From: Tenggerimyces flavus
GTDB taxonomy: Bacteria; Actinomycetota; Actinomycetes; Propionibacteriales; Actinopolymorphaceae
Assembly (NCBI RefSeq): GCF_016907715.1
Contig: NZ_JAFBCM010000001.1
Location: 3,348,001 to 3,412,000 of the forward strand
Direction of reading: 5' to 3'
DNA length: 64,000 nucleotides
The notes under the pieces were generated by a model. That model had not been told where the DNA came from, ran no database searches, and was given only the letters and a program-made list of their open reading frames with translations. Positions within the stretch are counted from its first letter, which is position 1, and each line of letters begins with the position of its first letter. Positions 63,811 through 64,000 of this stretch are shown here, piece by piece. Position numbers and translations under genes: made by a program.

Positions 63811-64000
63811 GTGCCCGCGATCACTCGCGACGAGGTGGCCCATCTGGCCCGCCTCGCCCGGATCGAGCTCACTGACGACGAGCTCGACCACCTGGCGCCC
63901 CAGCTCGACGTCATCCTCACGTCGGTCGCCCAGGTCAGCGAGGTCGCGGCCCAGGACATCCCGCCGACCTCCCACGCGCTCCCGTTGACGAACGTCTTCC
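63811..64000 (+). CDS. gatC: Asp/Glu-tRNA amidotransferase subunit C, 3' end outside window
   Basis: From GTG 63811 with AAAAGGAGAG upstream: [20 protein letters not shown] and [20 protein letters not shown], then [15 protein letters not shown] at the edge. GatC bridges GatA and GatB in the enzyme that amidates Glu-tRNA(Gln). About two thirds of the usual 98 residues are present; gatA would follow. Confidence 0.95.
   Translation, partial: MPAITRDEVAHLARLARIELTDDELDHLAPQLDVILTSVAQVSEVAAQDIPPTSHALPLTNVF

Noticed and set aside
62102..63988. A 628-residue plus-strand frame over the toxin and nitroreductase genes
   Set aside because: It lies opposite three genes with recognised or coupled structure and is low-complexity Arg/Pro-rich.

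Overview
The window is high-GC actinobacterial DNA. GTG and TTG starts, four-base ATGA/GTGA gene overlaps, AICE-type transfer genes, a GatC start with an actinobacterial look, a deazaflavin (F420) oxidoreductase and a SigK-like ECF factor all point to a filamentous or nocardioform actinobacterium. I cannot name the genus.

Layout. 1-5.1 kb is one end of an actinobacterial integrative and conjugative element (AICE): two membrane proteins, a Nudix protein, an HD phosphohydrolase, and two paralogous regulators that join an XRE helix-turn-helix to a phospholipase-D-like domain and share an operator motif. 5.4-12.9 kb holds a PRC-barrel protein, a large frameshifted RHS/YD-repeat gene whose variable C-terminus is followed by a probable immunity gene, and a broken DUF3800 gene. 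13.4-38 kb is an energy/dormancy-type island on both strands: CBS, BON and PRC-barrel proteins, phosphoketolase plus acetate kinase, the KdpD sensor, KtrAB potassium uptake, a CBS-linked ArsB/NhaD permease and an orphan nuoB. Much of it is decayed, and two insertion sequences (IS5-like 16.3-17.5 kb, ISNCY/IS1182-like 30.2-31.9 kb) have themselves been broken by short tandem duplications. 38-50.5 kb is mostly intact: DUF998, alpha/beta hydrolase, a GbsR-ABC transporter operon, STAS protein, ECF sigma factor, transketolase, and a metal-response group (ArsR, CDF efflux, DsbA remnant, methyltransferase). 50.6-54 kb has a P450/TetR divergent pair, a SnoaL protein, a frameshifted ynfA and a MerR pair with a textbook 19-bp-spacer promoter. 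54.1-56.2 kb is a short-form Hsp70 with a small cysteine-rich partner. 57-59 kb is a palindrome-rich stretch with an apparently intact IS3 element. 59-64 kb looks like core chromosome leading into gatC and carries an ADP-ribosyltransferase-type toxin gene overlapping a small partner gene.

How the parts fit. In the dormancy island, phosphoketolase makes acetyl-phosphate, acetate kinase turns it into ATP, and the K+ systems and CBS proteins would sense energy and ion state. In this sequence, however, xfp, kdpD, nuoB and several CBS/BON/STAS genes carry frameshifts, and kdpABC is gone, leaving a KdpF-KdpE chimera. The most interesting candidates for new biology are the ADP-ribosyltransferase/partner pair (62.1-63.3 kb), the RHS C-terminal toxin/immunity pair (10.4-11.4 kb), the twin XRE-PLD/Nudix/HD module (1.8-5.1 kb), the Hsp70/zinc-protein pair (54.1-56.2 kb) and the run of tandem microduplications in transposases. 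All functions are read from the sequence and from knowledge of the families; no searches were run.
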